From NCBI RefSeq assembly GCF_001693435.1, contig NZ_CM004509.1, forward strand, positions 124,001 through 188,000: a stretch of DNA of 64,000 bases. The letters are read 5' to 3'. The translations under genes were made by a program, and so were the position numbers. Shown one piece after another: positions 35,790 to 43,352 of the stretch. The stretch comes from Gilliamella sp. wkB7. Lineage in GTDB: Bacteria; Pseudomonadota; Gammaproteobacteria; Enterobacterales; Orbaceae. Within the stretch, counting starts at the first letter, position 1; every line of letters starts with the position of its first letter. The notes under the pieces were generated by a model. That model ran no database searches. It was not told where the DNA came from and was given only the letters and a program-made list of their open reading frames with translations.

Positions 35790-36578
35790 ATGTTCAGAAA
35801 ACGCAATTATACATTAAGATATAAGAGAAATAGCGATGTAGAATTGATATTACCTAACCATCATATAGTGGTAAAGCAACCACTCATTGATCAAGAATAT
35901 TTTTCAATTTTAGTTTGGAATATTTTTAAGCAAAAGAGGGCGGAATGTATCAATATTTTAGAGCTTTATGCGGATAAAGCTAAACTAATTTTATTACAAG
36001 AAGCCCAAACTACACCTCAATTATTAAATTTTATTTCACGACACAATAAAATAGCAGATCATGTTCCAGCATATTGTTTGAAAGATATTTATGCTGGTGT
36101 TATGACTATAGCCGATAATTTACCAACAGATCTTTTGTCTTTTAGAGAAATAGAGCCACTAATTCGGGTTCCCAAATCAGCGTTAATAACTATCTATCCT
36201 ATTAAAAATTCATTACAACAATTATTGGTAGCAAACATTCATGCTGTTAATTTTAGTATTGGAATTAAGGTTTATCGCCAACAAATCCATATTTTATTAA
36301 AACGTATTAAAGAACATCATGGTCCAGTAATATTAGCAGGGGATTTTAATGCATGGAGTAAACAGCGCTTAGATTTATTATTTTATCTAGTGAGTTCAAT
36401 TGGACTTAACCCCGTAAATTTCAGCGTTGATATTAGAAAAACATTTATGGGAAGACCTTTAGACTTTGTTTTTTATCGAGGATTACAGCCTGATGCAGCA
36501 CAAATAATTAGTACAACTGCATCAGATCATAATCCTCTTTATGTAAGTTTTAAATTGGATTTGCATTCACAAGGTTAA
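35790..36578 (+). CDS. yafD: Endonuclease/exonuclease/phosphatase family protein YafD
   Basis: The product is 262 residues. EEP-fold catalytic blocks are present: SILVWNIFKQKR (Asn), LILLQEAQTT (Glu), NIHAVNF (His), LAGDFNAWSKQR (Asp/Asn), LDFVFYRG and the terminal SDHNPLYVSF (Asp-His). Function unknown in E. coli. The neighbour mltD is the same as in E. coli. Its last 29 bases overlap the end of convergent mltD. Confidence 0.88.
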   Translation: MFRKRNYTLRYKRNSDVELILPNHHIVVKQPLIDQEYFSILVWNIFKQKRAECINILELYADKAKLILLQEAQTTPQLLNFISRHNKIADHVPAYCLKDIYAGVMTIADNLPTDLLSFREIEPLIRVPKSALITIYPIKNSLQQLLVANIHAVNFSIGIKVYRQQIHILLKRIKEHHGPVILAGDFNAWSKQRLDLLFYLVSSIGLNPVNFSVDIRKTFMGRPLDFVFYRGLQPDAAQIISTTASDHNPLYVSFKLDLHSQG

Positions 36579-37812
36579 TTGTTAGGACATCACCTTCTTT
36601 AATTCTCTGATTTTTTAAGTTATTCCACAACAACAGATCGGTAATTTTCACTCGATAATTTTGCGCAATGCTATAAAGATTATCACCCGCTTTCACTTGA
36701 TAGGTGATTTGAGTATTGTTACTATTATTCTCCACAATTGAACTGATCTTTTGATGATTTAGATCATTATGTTGTACTGCCGATGATTTAACTTCAAATG
36801 GCATCGGAGCATGTGGTACATCTTGCAAAAGCTCAGTTATTTCATTTGCTACAAGATTTTCTGCTTGTAATTTTTGGAATAAACTTTTGGCTTGAGCATG
36901 TGGAATAAGCAAATGGAAAGGACCATTTACGGTTTGCTGTACATACCCCGCATTATAGGTTGTTAACTCATTGAGTGACAATCCTGTATATTGAGCAATT
37001 TTAGCCAATGAAATGTTTTTAGTTATATCAATTCTGACCAATGAATTTTCATAATTACAATCAGGTAATTTAATACCATATCGGGTATTATTTTTTACAA
37101 TATCCACGATTGCCAAAATTTTAGGAACATAATGCATTGTTTCATTAGGTAATTCTAAAGACCAATAGTCAGTGGATAAACCTTTAGCATGGTTTTTCTC
37201 GATTGCTCTTCTAACGCGCCCTTCACCAGCATTATAAGCAGCAAGCGTTAACAACCAATCGCCATTAAAGCGTTCGTTTAAATTTTGTAATAATGTAATG
37301 GCTGAATTTGTTGATGCAATTAAATCACGGCGAGCATCAAAATAATTACTCTGTTTTAAGCCATACTCTTTTGCTGTTATAGGTACAAATTGCCATAAAC
37401 CCGCCGCTTGAGCAGATGATGTTGCTAATGGATCATAAGCACTTTCAATTAAAGGAACTAAAGCTAACTCAACAGGTAAATTATTTTTACGTAATTGATT
37501 AACTATATAATAAACATAAGGCTCCGAACGTAATGCGATTGTTTCAAATCCTTGGGGATCACGTAATAATATTTCTCTTTCAGCTTTAATGCGACTATTA
37601 TCGGGAACATTAACATTAATCTGATTGTTTATATACTGCCATGGATTTTGCGTGATAGATACATAATTACTATTACTGACAGTTTGTCTATTACTCACTA
37701 CGGTATTTTTTGAGTACTTTATTCTAACAACTGCATTATGGCGTGGCCCACTATACTGCTGACATGCACCTAAAAAAGAGCATAACACTGTAAATATTAA
37801 TAATTTTTTCAT
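36550..37812 (-). CDS. mltD: Membrane-bound lytic murein transglycosylase D
   Basis: The product is 420 residues (E. coli 452). A lipoprotein signal with lipobox LGAC at residue 17 anchors it in the outer membrane. The SLT (GH23) catalytic Glu is E123 in LIESAYDP, followed by GLWQFVPITAKEYGL and LLTLAAYNAGEGRVRRAI. One LysM domain (YQVKAGDNLYSIAQNYRVK, about 367-411) binds murein; E. coli MltD carries two, so the C-terminus is shorter. It cleaves glycan strands with 1,6-anhydro product formation. gloB follows upstream by 42 bases on the same strand. Confidence 0.95.
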   Translation of the reverse strand: MKKLLIFTVLCSFLGACQQYSGPRHNAVVRIKYSKNTVVSNRQTVSNSNYVSITQNPWQYINNQINVNVPDNSRIKAEREILLRDPQGFETIALRSEPYVYYIVNQLRKNNLPVELALVPLIESAYDPLATSSAQAAGLWQFVPITAKEYGLKQSNYFDARRDLIASTNSAITLLQNLNERFNGDWLLTLAAYNAGEGRVRRAIEKNHAKGLSTDYWSLELPNETMHYVPKILAIVDIVKNNTRYGIKLPDCNYENSLVRIDITKNISLAKIAQYTGLSLNELTTYNAGYVQQTVNGPFHLLIPHAQAKSLFQKLQAENLVANEITELLQDVPHAPMPFEVKSSAVQHNDLNHQKISSIVENNSNNTQITYQVKAGDNLYSIAQNYRVKITDLLLWNNLKNQRIKEGDVLTINLVNANPI

Positions 37813-37854
37813 TAGACAGACTAAGTTCTATATTGTTTAAGATTACTATTATAC

Positions 37855-38583
37855 CTAAAAATTATCTTTTAGGCTCCTAAAAAAAGCAAACAGCTCTAAT
37901 TCATCGTTAAAATTGAATTTATCTTGTAAAGATTTTTCTTCGCATCGTAAAAATAAATTAATTTGTTTTTCTTCATTTAAAATAGAAGGTAAAGTCACTG
38001 ATTTATTATGGATACTATCAAAATATTTGTTTATTTCTTTGTCATCTGGAACCATATTTTTAGCAAAATTTAAATTTGCTAAAGTGTATTCGTGTCCAGC
38101 ACAAACAAGAGTATCATCAGGCAACTGTTTTAATTTTTTAAGCGAACTTAACATTTGTTGATAAGTTCCTTCAAAAATTCTTCCACATCCAGCAGAAAAC
38201 AATGTATCACCAGAAAACAGATAAGGATGACAATAATAAGCTAAATGTCCCAAAGTATGTCCAGGTAAATGGAACACCTCAAAATTGAAATCACCAATAC
38301 TAACTTCATGTTGATTAGTTAGATAGGTAATTGGTAAATTAATCTCACTTGGACCATAAATGAATATATCAGGATATTTGGTTTTTAGCCCACTAACACC
38401 TCCAACGTGGTCTATATGGTGATGAGTAAGTAAAATTGCAAGTGGTAATAGTTTATGTTGATTAAGATAATTAATGACCACTTGTGCATCACCAGGATCG
38501 ACTATGATGACCTGATTATGTGAATTTTCTAATAACCATATATAGTTATCTTTTAATGCGGGAATGACATGTAAGTGAAACAT
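37855..38583 (-). CDS. gloB: Hydroxyacylglutathione hydrolase (glyoxalase II)
   Basis: The product is 242 residues (E. coli 251). It hydrolyses S-lactoylglutathione to lactate and glutathione, the second glyoxalase step, and depends on the GshA product. The metallo-beta-lactamase motif THHHIDHVGG lies near residue 54, further ligands are in GHTLGHLAYY and FSGDTLFSAGCGR, and the substrate loop is AGHEYTLANLNFA. Position between mltD and rnhA matches E. coli. Confidence 0.96.
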   Translation of the reverse strand: MFHLHVIPALKDNYIWLLENSHNQVIIVDPGDAQVVINYLNQHKLLPLAILLTHHHIDHVGGVSGLKTKYPDIFIYGPSEINLPITYLTNQHEVSIGDFNFEVFHLPGHTLGHLAYYCHPYLFSGDTLFSAGCGRIFEGTYQQMLSSLKKLKQLPDDTLVCAGHEYTLANLNFAKNMVPDDKEINKYFDSIHNKSVTLPSILNEEKQINLFLRCEEKSLQDKFNFNDELELFAFFRSLKDNF

Positions 38584-38652
38584 TTATTATTGACTCCGTT
38601 AATATTACCTATTGCAATTTATTAAAAATTTACACTTATTATCGATAATCTA

Positions 38653-39162
38653 TCAAAATAAATTCATTTCACTATCGTCATTATTTTCATTTTCAGATAA
38701 TGATTGTTCAAATATAACATCGGATAAGCTTGGTGCTTGAGCCATGGATTTGGCAATTACATCACAACGTTCATTTTCAATATGTCCAGCATGACCTTTT
38801 ACCCAAATCCATTCAATTTCATGCGTTTGAACCAATTTGTCTAAACGCATCCATAAATCTACATTTTTAACAGGTTTTTTATTGGATGTTTTCCAGCCAT
38901 TTCTTTTCCATCCATGTATCCAATTGGTAATCCCATTACGTACATATTGACTATCTGAATAGAGTTTTATTTTGCAAGTTTGTTTTAATTGCTCTAAGGC
39001 AACAATAGCGGCTAATAATTCCATGCGATTGTTTGTTGTTTTAAAATAACCTTGAGATAAGATTTTTTCGTTTTGCTTATATTTTAATATTGCGGCATAT
39101 CCTCCAGGACCAGGATTACCAAGGCAAGAACCATCTGTGTATATTTCAATTTGTTTTAACAT
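38653..39162 (-). CDS. rnhA: Ribonuclease HI
   Basis: The product is 169 residues (E. coli 155). It degrades RNA in RNA-DNA hybrids. Catalytic residues appear in [15 protein letters not shown] (Asp), [13 protein letters not shown] (Glu), [11 protein letters not shown] (Asp) and [16 protein letters not shown] (His/Asp). The extra C-terminal tail (about 15 residues, acidic, [13 protein letters not shown]) is longer than in E. coli. Divergent from dnaQ, as in E. coli where the two share a promoter region. Confidence 0.96.
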   Translation of the reverse strand: MLKQIEIYTDGSCLGNPGPGGYAAILKYKQNEKILSQGYFKTTNNRMELLAAIVALEQLKQTCKIKLYSDSQYVRNGITNWIHGWKRNGWKTSNKKPVKNVDLWMRLDKLVQTHEIEWIWVKGHAGHIENERCDVIAKSMAQAPSLSDVIFEQSLSENENNDDSEMNLF

Positions 39163-39355
39163 TTTATTAATCTTTTTTAAAAATCAAATAACATTTTGAA
39201 TGTGATTTTGATATAAAATAGTAAAATATTTGTACTAATTTGATTAAATTATTTACTTCAATTTTCGCAGATATCAACATCAAAGAGTTTTAGTGCTAGA
39301 CTATACCATTATTTTGTTTTTCCCAACATTTATTAATACATAAAAAGAGAATAAT

Positions 39356-40090
39356 GTGATAACTAATTGTACTCGCCAAATCGTATTAGATACAGAAACC
39401 ACAGGTATGAATCAAGAGGGCAATAATCATTATGAAGGTCATAAGATTATTGAAATTGGTGCTGTTGAAGTGGTTAACCGTCGATTAACTGGCAATCATT
39501 TTCATGTCTATATTAATCCTGAACGCTTAATTGATGAAGAGGCTTTTAGAGTTCATGGCATAAGTGATGAATTCGTTAAAGATAAACCGATTTTCAAAAA
39601 TATTGCTCATGATTTTATTAAATTCATTGATGGCGCAGAGCTAGTGATTCATAACGCTTCATTTGACGTCGGATTTATGGATTATGAATTCCGGCTTTGT
39701 GGTCTAGATTTTAAAACATCTGAGCATTGTATCGTAACCGATACTTTAGCTATGGCAAGACGAATGTTTCCCGGTAAACGTAATAATTTAGATGTTCTTT
39801 GTGAACGCTATCAGATAGATAATTCTCATCGAACTCTTCATGGCGCTTTACTTGATGCCGAGATTTTAGCTGAAGTTTATTTAGCTATGACAGGCGGGCA
39901 AACAACTCTGGCTTTTAGTTCGGATGAACATCTTTCAACTTCAACAGAGGGAAGTGTTATCAAAAGAATAGAACGTACAGGTAATCCGTTAAAGATTATA
40001 AAGGCAACGGAATACGAGCTTTCTGAACATGAATCAATCCTAAAAAAAATTGAAAAGAAAAGTGGTGAAGCCATGTGGAAATTACATTAA
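39356..40090 (+). CDS. dnaQ: DNA polymerase III epsilon subunit (proofreading exonuclease)
   Basis: The product is 244 residues (E. coli 243). The 3'-5' exonuclease of Pol III. DEDDh motifs: QIVLDTETTGMN (Asp, Glu), HNASFDVGFMDYEF (Asp), and HGALLDAEILAEVYL (His, Asp). The C-terminal tail that binds the alpha subunit is present (about 185-244). The start is GTG (ITNCTRQIVLDT by alignment). It is followed by tRNA-Asp, the E. coli order. Confidence 0.96.
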   Translation: MITNCTRQIVLDTETTGMNQEGNNHYEGHKIIEIGAVEVVNRRLTGNHFHVYINPERLIDEEAFRVHGISDEFVKDKPIFKNIAHDFIKFIDGAELVIHNASFDVGFMDYEFRLCGLDFKTSEHCIVTDTLAMARRMFPGKRNNLDVLCERYQIDNSHRTLHGALLDAEILAEVYLAMTGGQTTLAFSSDEHLSTSTEGSVIKRIERTGNPLKIIKATEYELSEHESILKKIEKKSGEAMWKLH

Positions 40091-40204
40091 TGATGCTTTT
40101 ATATTCAATTGAACAATGATTTTAAAAATATGATTGACGAACAAGAAAATAATCTTTAATATCACGCCTACTTTAATGTTGTTCATTAAAGGAATCTAAA
40201 AAGC

Positions 40205-40281
40205 GGAGCGGTAGTTCAGTTGGTTAGAATACCTGCCTGTCACGCAGGGGGTCGCGGGTTCGAGCCCCGTCCGTTCCGCCA
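40205..40281 (+). tRNA. tRNA-Asp (anticodon GUC)
   Basis: 77 nt including encoded CCA (40279-40281). It starts GGAGCGGTAGTTCAG, has the anticodon GTC at 40239-40241, T-loop GGTTCGAGC and acceptor end CCGTTCCG-CCA. Stem pairing is complete and nearly identical to E. coli tRNA-Asp. It follows dnaQ as in E. coli aspV. Confidence 0.97.
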
Positions 40282-40306
40282 ATTATTATAGAAGTTCATT
40301 CAATTA

Positions 40307-40332
40307 GAGCGCTCCACGAAAGCGCTTTTTTT
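40307..40332 (+). terminator. Terminator after tRNA-Asp
   Basis: Stem AGCGCT (40308-40313) / AGCGCT (40321-40326) with a seven-base loop and seven T's, 26 bases past the CCA. Confidence 0.85.
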
Positions 40333-41322
40333 ATTGTAAAATTCTTAGTGTCAAATTGCTGTCATTTTCAGATAATCCATTTTCGACCATCACTAATCAA
40401 AGCCATGATGACAAATAAGCATAATGTCTAACAGTATCAGTTTTTCTTTAAATATCTAAGCCCTACAACGGGCGTGGGTGAATTCTATTCATAAAATGCC
40501 TAGGCTTAATCTGTTTTGAATTCTAACGCTATAGATAACTTACATAAATTTCTAACGTCAGGTATTGTTGTATCCGATTCCATTGAGAAATTGCAACAGT
40601 TTGTCTAAGTTAATATTTTAATCATCTTCTTTTATTGACTTAAGATATCTAATATTGTGTATTAAAGAAAGCTGAAATTAAGTAACAAAACACATACTTA
40701 AAAACTTTACTTGATTATTATAAATATCCAAAAAATTGACACTATAATAGTCAGTTCTGCTGTTGTTTATTAATGGTAAGAAATAATCCCAGAAAAAGTA
40801 CCTATTAATTATAAGAGTTCAAAAATGGTGAATTAAAAGTTGAAAATAACGATGGGTTTCTCGATTCTATGTTTTATATATTTTATGATAATACTTTTGG
40901 TCGTAATAATATAAAATCTATATCGACTTTCAATATATAAACACTATAGTTTATGTTTTATAGTGTGAATAAATTGGTCTATGTCTTAAAATCATTAATA
41001 AGCATATTACTTAATTATTGCGGTAATATCCTAGTTCTAAAATAGGAGAAAATGATAATAGAATTGACTTCTCTATATATTAATAAGATATGAATATATT
41101 CGAACTTTCCATAGATCATATTAAAATTAATGAAATATAAAGTACTTTAATTACTCTTTCATTACAGAACATGAACAGAAACTTAATTATATTACTGATG
41201 TTCATAGTCAGCAGAATAGGGATGATGTGGCTAACAAAAGCATTTTTCAAAAAAAACATCAGCTGTATTATATTAAATTGATGTTAATTAAACAGTAAAT
41301 TTACTTAGAGCTAAATTTTTTA
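40333..41322. other. 1-kb desert downstream of tRNA-Asp
   Basis: No complete gene. Two stretches read like decayed coding sequence: 40829-40940 (ends LKVENNDGFLDSMFYIFYDN then stop) and about 41136-41299 (FITEHEQKLNYITDVHSQQN, stop after LMLIKQ), neither with a start or ribosome-binding site. tRNA 3' flanks are common integration sites, so these may be leftovers of an element. Confidence 0.45.
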
Positions 41323-41688
41323 ATGTTAAAAAAAAGTTTATTTATATTATTGGGAAGTGTTTCTTTTATATTAGGAACCGTTGGTATTTTTGTGCCAGTT
41401 TTACCTACTGTGCCTTTTTATTTATTAACAGCTTATCTTTGGCTGAATAGTTCTGATCGCCTTTATTCTTATTTTACTAAAAGTAAATATTATCAAATTT
41501 ACATTCAAAAAATGTTGATTGAGAAAAAAGCTTCAAAAACAAGTTTATTTAAAATGCTTTTAATGGTATTTATTGTATTACTCATACCTTTTATTATCTT
41601 TAATTCATTACATGTTAGAATTATTCTTGTTACTGTTTTTCTAGCACATCTTATATTCGGTTATATTTATTTCAATAAAAATAAATAA
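41323..41688 (+). CDS. DUF454 inner-membrane protein (YbaN-like)
   Basis: The product is 121 residues with three to four transmembrane segments. The family signature is clear: SFILGTVGIFVPVLPTVPFY (first ~40 residues), then a hydrophilic SKYYQIYIQKMLIEKKA and two C-terminal helices. Function is unknown in E. coli. It stands alone. Confidence 0.85.
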   Translation: MLKKSLFILLGSVSFILGTVGIFVPVLPTVPFYLLTAYLWLNSSDRLYSYFTKSKYYQIYIQKMLIEKKASKTSLFKMLLMVFIVLLIPFIIFNSLHVRIILVTVFLAHLIFGYIYFNKNK

Positions 41689-41723
41689 AAGTAATATTGT
41701 TATAAATAAGATTAAATTAATTT

Positions 41724-41762
41724 AAAAAGTTAAAGGGTATACAAGTTACCCTGTAACTTTTT
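41724..41762. terminator. Bidirectional terminator between the DUF454 gene and the dihydroorotate dehydrogenase
   Basis: AAAAGTTAAAGGGTA (41725-41739) pairs with TACCCTGTAACTTTT (41747-41761), one mismatch, seven-base loop, A- and T-runs on each side. It separates convergent genes. Confidence 0.85.
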
Positions 41763-41776
41763 AGAGTATCCATTTA

Positions 41777-42832
41777 TTATTGTTTTAAACTCTTTTTGAT
41801 TTCTATTGCAAGTAAAGGATTCCACATAGCGCCTGTAGCACTCATTACTGCGTTAGCACCAGCTTTTATAAATTCCTGATAATGTTCACTTGAGCTTACG
41901 CCGCCAACGCCAATAATTGCAAAGTTTAATTCCATTTGCTGACGATATTTAGCTAGACGAGTCACCATATCCAAACCTGCCCAACGAATAGCATCACCAC
42001 AGACTCCACCTTCTTTTCTATTTTCTCCTAATGCTGGATGGCCATTTGCATCTACAGGTCTAGCCGAAAGGGTATTAATAGTACTTAAACCATCAATAAT
42101 TGAGCCAACTCGTTTTAATAACGACACAATTCTTTCATCATCAGGAAAATAAGCTAATTTTAAAATAAGAGGGCGATCAGGTACGGCTGTTTTTATTTCA
42201 TTAACAATACGCTCCACTCTATCCGTATCAAAACAAAGTAGTTTACTTGCACCTTCGTTAGGACAACTCAGATTGGCTTCTAGAATGGGGGCATCAGTTT
42301 CTCTAACTAATTTTGCTGCTAAAGCATAGTCTTTTTCAATTGCGCCATTGCCTTGCGTTCCTTGAAAGCTACCAATTACACATTGACCATGACTCGCTGC
42401 TTTAACTGCCTCAGCCATATCTGGTTGCCAAACGTCAGGAGCAAAAGAAGGAACGCCAAAGGAGTTAGTAATTGATAATGGCTGATTATAATTGGTATCG
42501 GCTAAAACTGTATCAAGGTTACTGGTTAGTTTACCTTTAGGATGTACGGACAAAACATTTGGTAAAGGGTGACATTTATGCATTTTTGTCCTAACTGTTT
42601 TGTACACACATAAATCAAATCCATATACAAAAGCTGCTTTGATATAATTTGCATTTAATAATGGACCGGCAGGCATTCCAAACGGTAAGTTCACATCAAC
42701 ATTTAAAAATTTAGTAGGCAGAGTTGTTACTTGTTCTGCCTTATCTAATTGACTGAAAAGTCCAAAAGGCCCTTGAGCATAATTATCTTCATAACTAATA
42801 CTTGGATTATAAAAAGGGATCAAAGGTTTCAT
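41777..42832 (-). CDS. pyrD: Class 1-type dihydroorotate dehydrogenase
   Basis: The product is 351 residues. FMN TIM-barrel of the dihydroorotate dehydrogenase family: VNLPFGMPAGPL near residue 48, ITNSFGVPS near 121, the catalytic ANLSCPNEG with cysteine 190 (class 1 base; class 2 enzymes have Ser), STINTLSARP, and FAIIGVGGVSSSEHY. It lacks the N-terminal membrane helix of the class 2 enzyme of E. coli. Class 1A enzymes use fumarate as acceptor, which fits the neighbouring fumarate reductase. Its start overlaps the stop of a PyrL-like leader frame (ATGA). Alternative: a related pyrimidine-reducing FMN enzyme. Confidence 0.75.
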   Translation of the reverse strand: MKPLIPFYNPSISYEDNYAQGPFGLFSQLDKAEQVTTLPTKFLNVDVNLPFGMPAGPLLNANYIKAAFVYGFDLCVYKTVRTKMHKCHPLPNVLSVHPKGKLTSNLDTVLADTNYNQPLSITNSFGVPSFAPDVWQPDMAEAVKAASHGQCVIGSFQGTQGNGAIEKDYALAAKLVRETDAPILEANLSCPNEGASKLLCFDTDRVERIVNEIKTAVPDRPLILKLAYFPDDERIVSLLKRVGSIIDGLSTINTLSARPVDANGHPALGENRKEGGVCGDAIRWAGLDMVTRLAKYRQQMELNFAIIGVGGVSSSEHYQEFIKAGANAVMSATGAMWNPLLAIEIKKSLKQ

Positions 42833-43005
42833 GCTTGCTCCTGTTTTGGTGTACTTATATTGAATTTGATTGGTAATCTGAGATGAAAATAAAAAAAGAT
42901 AGGCTTAAAATAAAAAATCCTCCATAATGGAGGATCATTAATTAAAATAGAAAAAGAATGATGTTTTAATGTTTCTTTCAGTTTGTGTGTATGTGCCACA
43001 ATCAT
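42829..43005 (-). CDS. PyrL-like leader peptide
   Basis: A 58-residue frame starts at the ATG at 43003-43005. AAGGA lies seven bases upstream, and the stop TGA (42829-42831) overlaps the start of the dehydrogenase gene. The peptide begins MIVAHTHKLKETLKHHSFSI. It is translated across a U-rich stretch and then through the attenuator hairpin (LINDPPLWRIFYFKP region). This arrangement is that of E. coli pyrL before pyrBI, where UTP shortage lets the ribosome follow the paused polymerase and prevents termination. There is no sequence match to PyrL itself that I can claim, only architecture. Confidence 0.7.
   Translation of the reverse strand: MIVAHTHKLKETLKHHSFSILINDPPLWRIFYFKPIFFYFHLRLPIKFNISTPKQEQA
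42906..42935 (-). terminator. Attenuator hairpin in the dehydrogenase leader
   Basis: Minus strand: ATCCTCCA (42935-42928), loop TTA, TGGAGGAT (42924-42917), followed by TTTTTTATTTT. A perfect 8-bp GC-containing stem plus U-tract, located inside the leader frame. Just before it, at 42936-42958, lies a U-rich pause-like stretch (CATTCTTTTTCTATTTT). Confidence 0.8.
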
Positions 43006-43036
43006 CTACCATTCCTTTTTATATAATTTTTTAAGC

Positions 43037-43064
43037 ATTCTAACTGATTAGAATTAAAGTTCAA
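43037..43064 (-). promoter_or_regulatory. Candidate sigma-70 promoter for the leader transcript
   Basis: Minus strand: -35 TTGAAC (43064-43059), 16-base spacer, -10 TAGAAT (43042-43037). The start would be near 43030, about 25 bases before the leader ATG. Confidence 0.5.
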
Positions 43065-43352
43065 GAATAAAGTATTAAAAAATTTGCAAGTAAATGAAAT
43101 AGTTATAGTGTTTTTTTTTAGACTAAAAATCCATTTTTATTAATCAAAAATGGAAAAAATGATACAAAATAAACAATATTTAATTATTTAAAAAGTAAAT
43201 TATTTTATAATTTTTTAATAAATTTAAAAAAAATTTCTGTCGAAAAAATGATACTAACCTTGCTAATGAAGCTATTGTCGGTAGAGGATGATTATTAGTA
43301 ATGTTATTATTACCAATTATAAATTAATTTAAGTAATTATCAGGTACCTAAA

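Noticed and set aside
43005..43012. Alternative leader frame starting at the ATG at 43012 with a Phe-rich end (TSFFFYF), resembling a phenylalanine-type attenuator
   Set aside because: The Shine-Dalgarno AAGGA directly abuts this ATG, too close for good initiation. The frame from 43005 has ideal spacing and its stop overlaps the next gene start. The Phe codons arise from the U-rich pause stretch.
43065..43352. FNR box upstream of the fumarate reductase
   Set aside because: I looked for TTGAT-N4-ATCAA and saw no acceptable match. FNR control remains a hypothesis from context.
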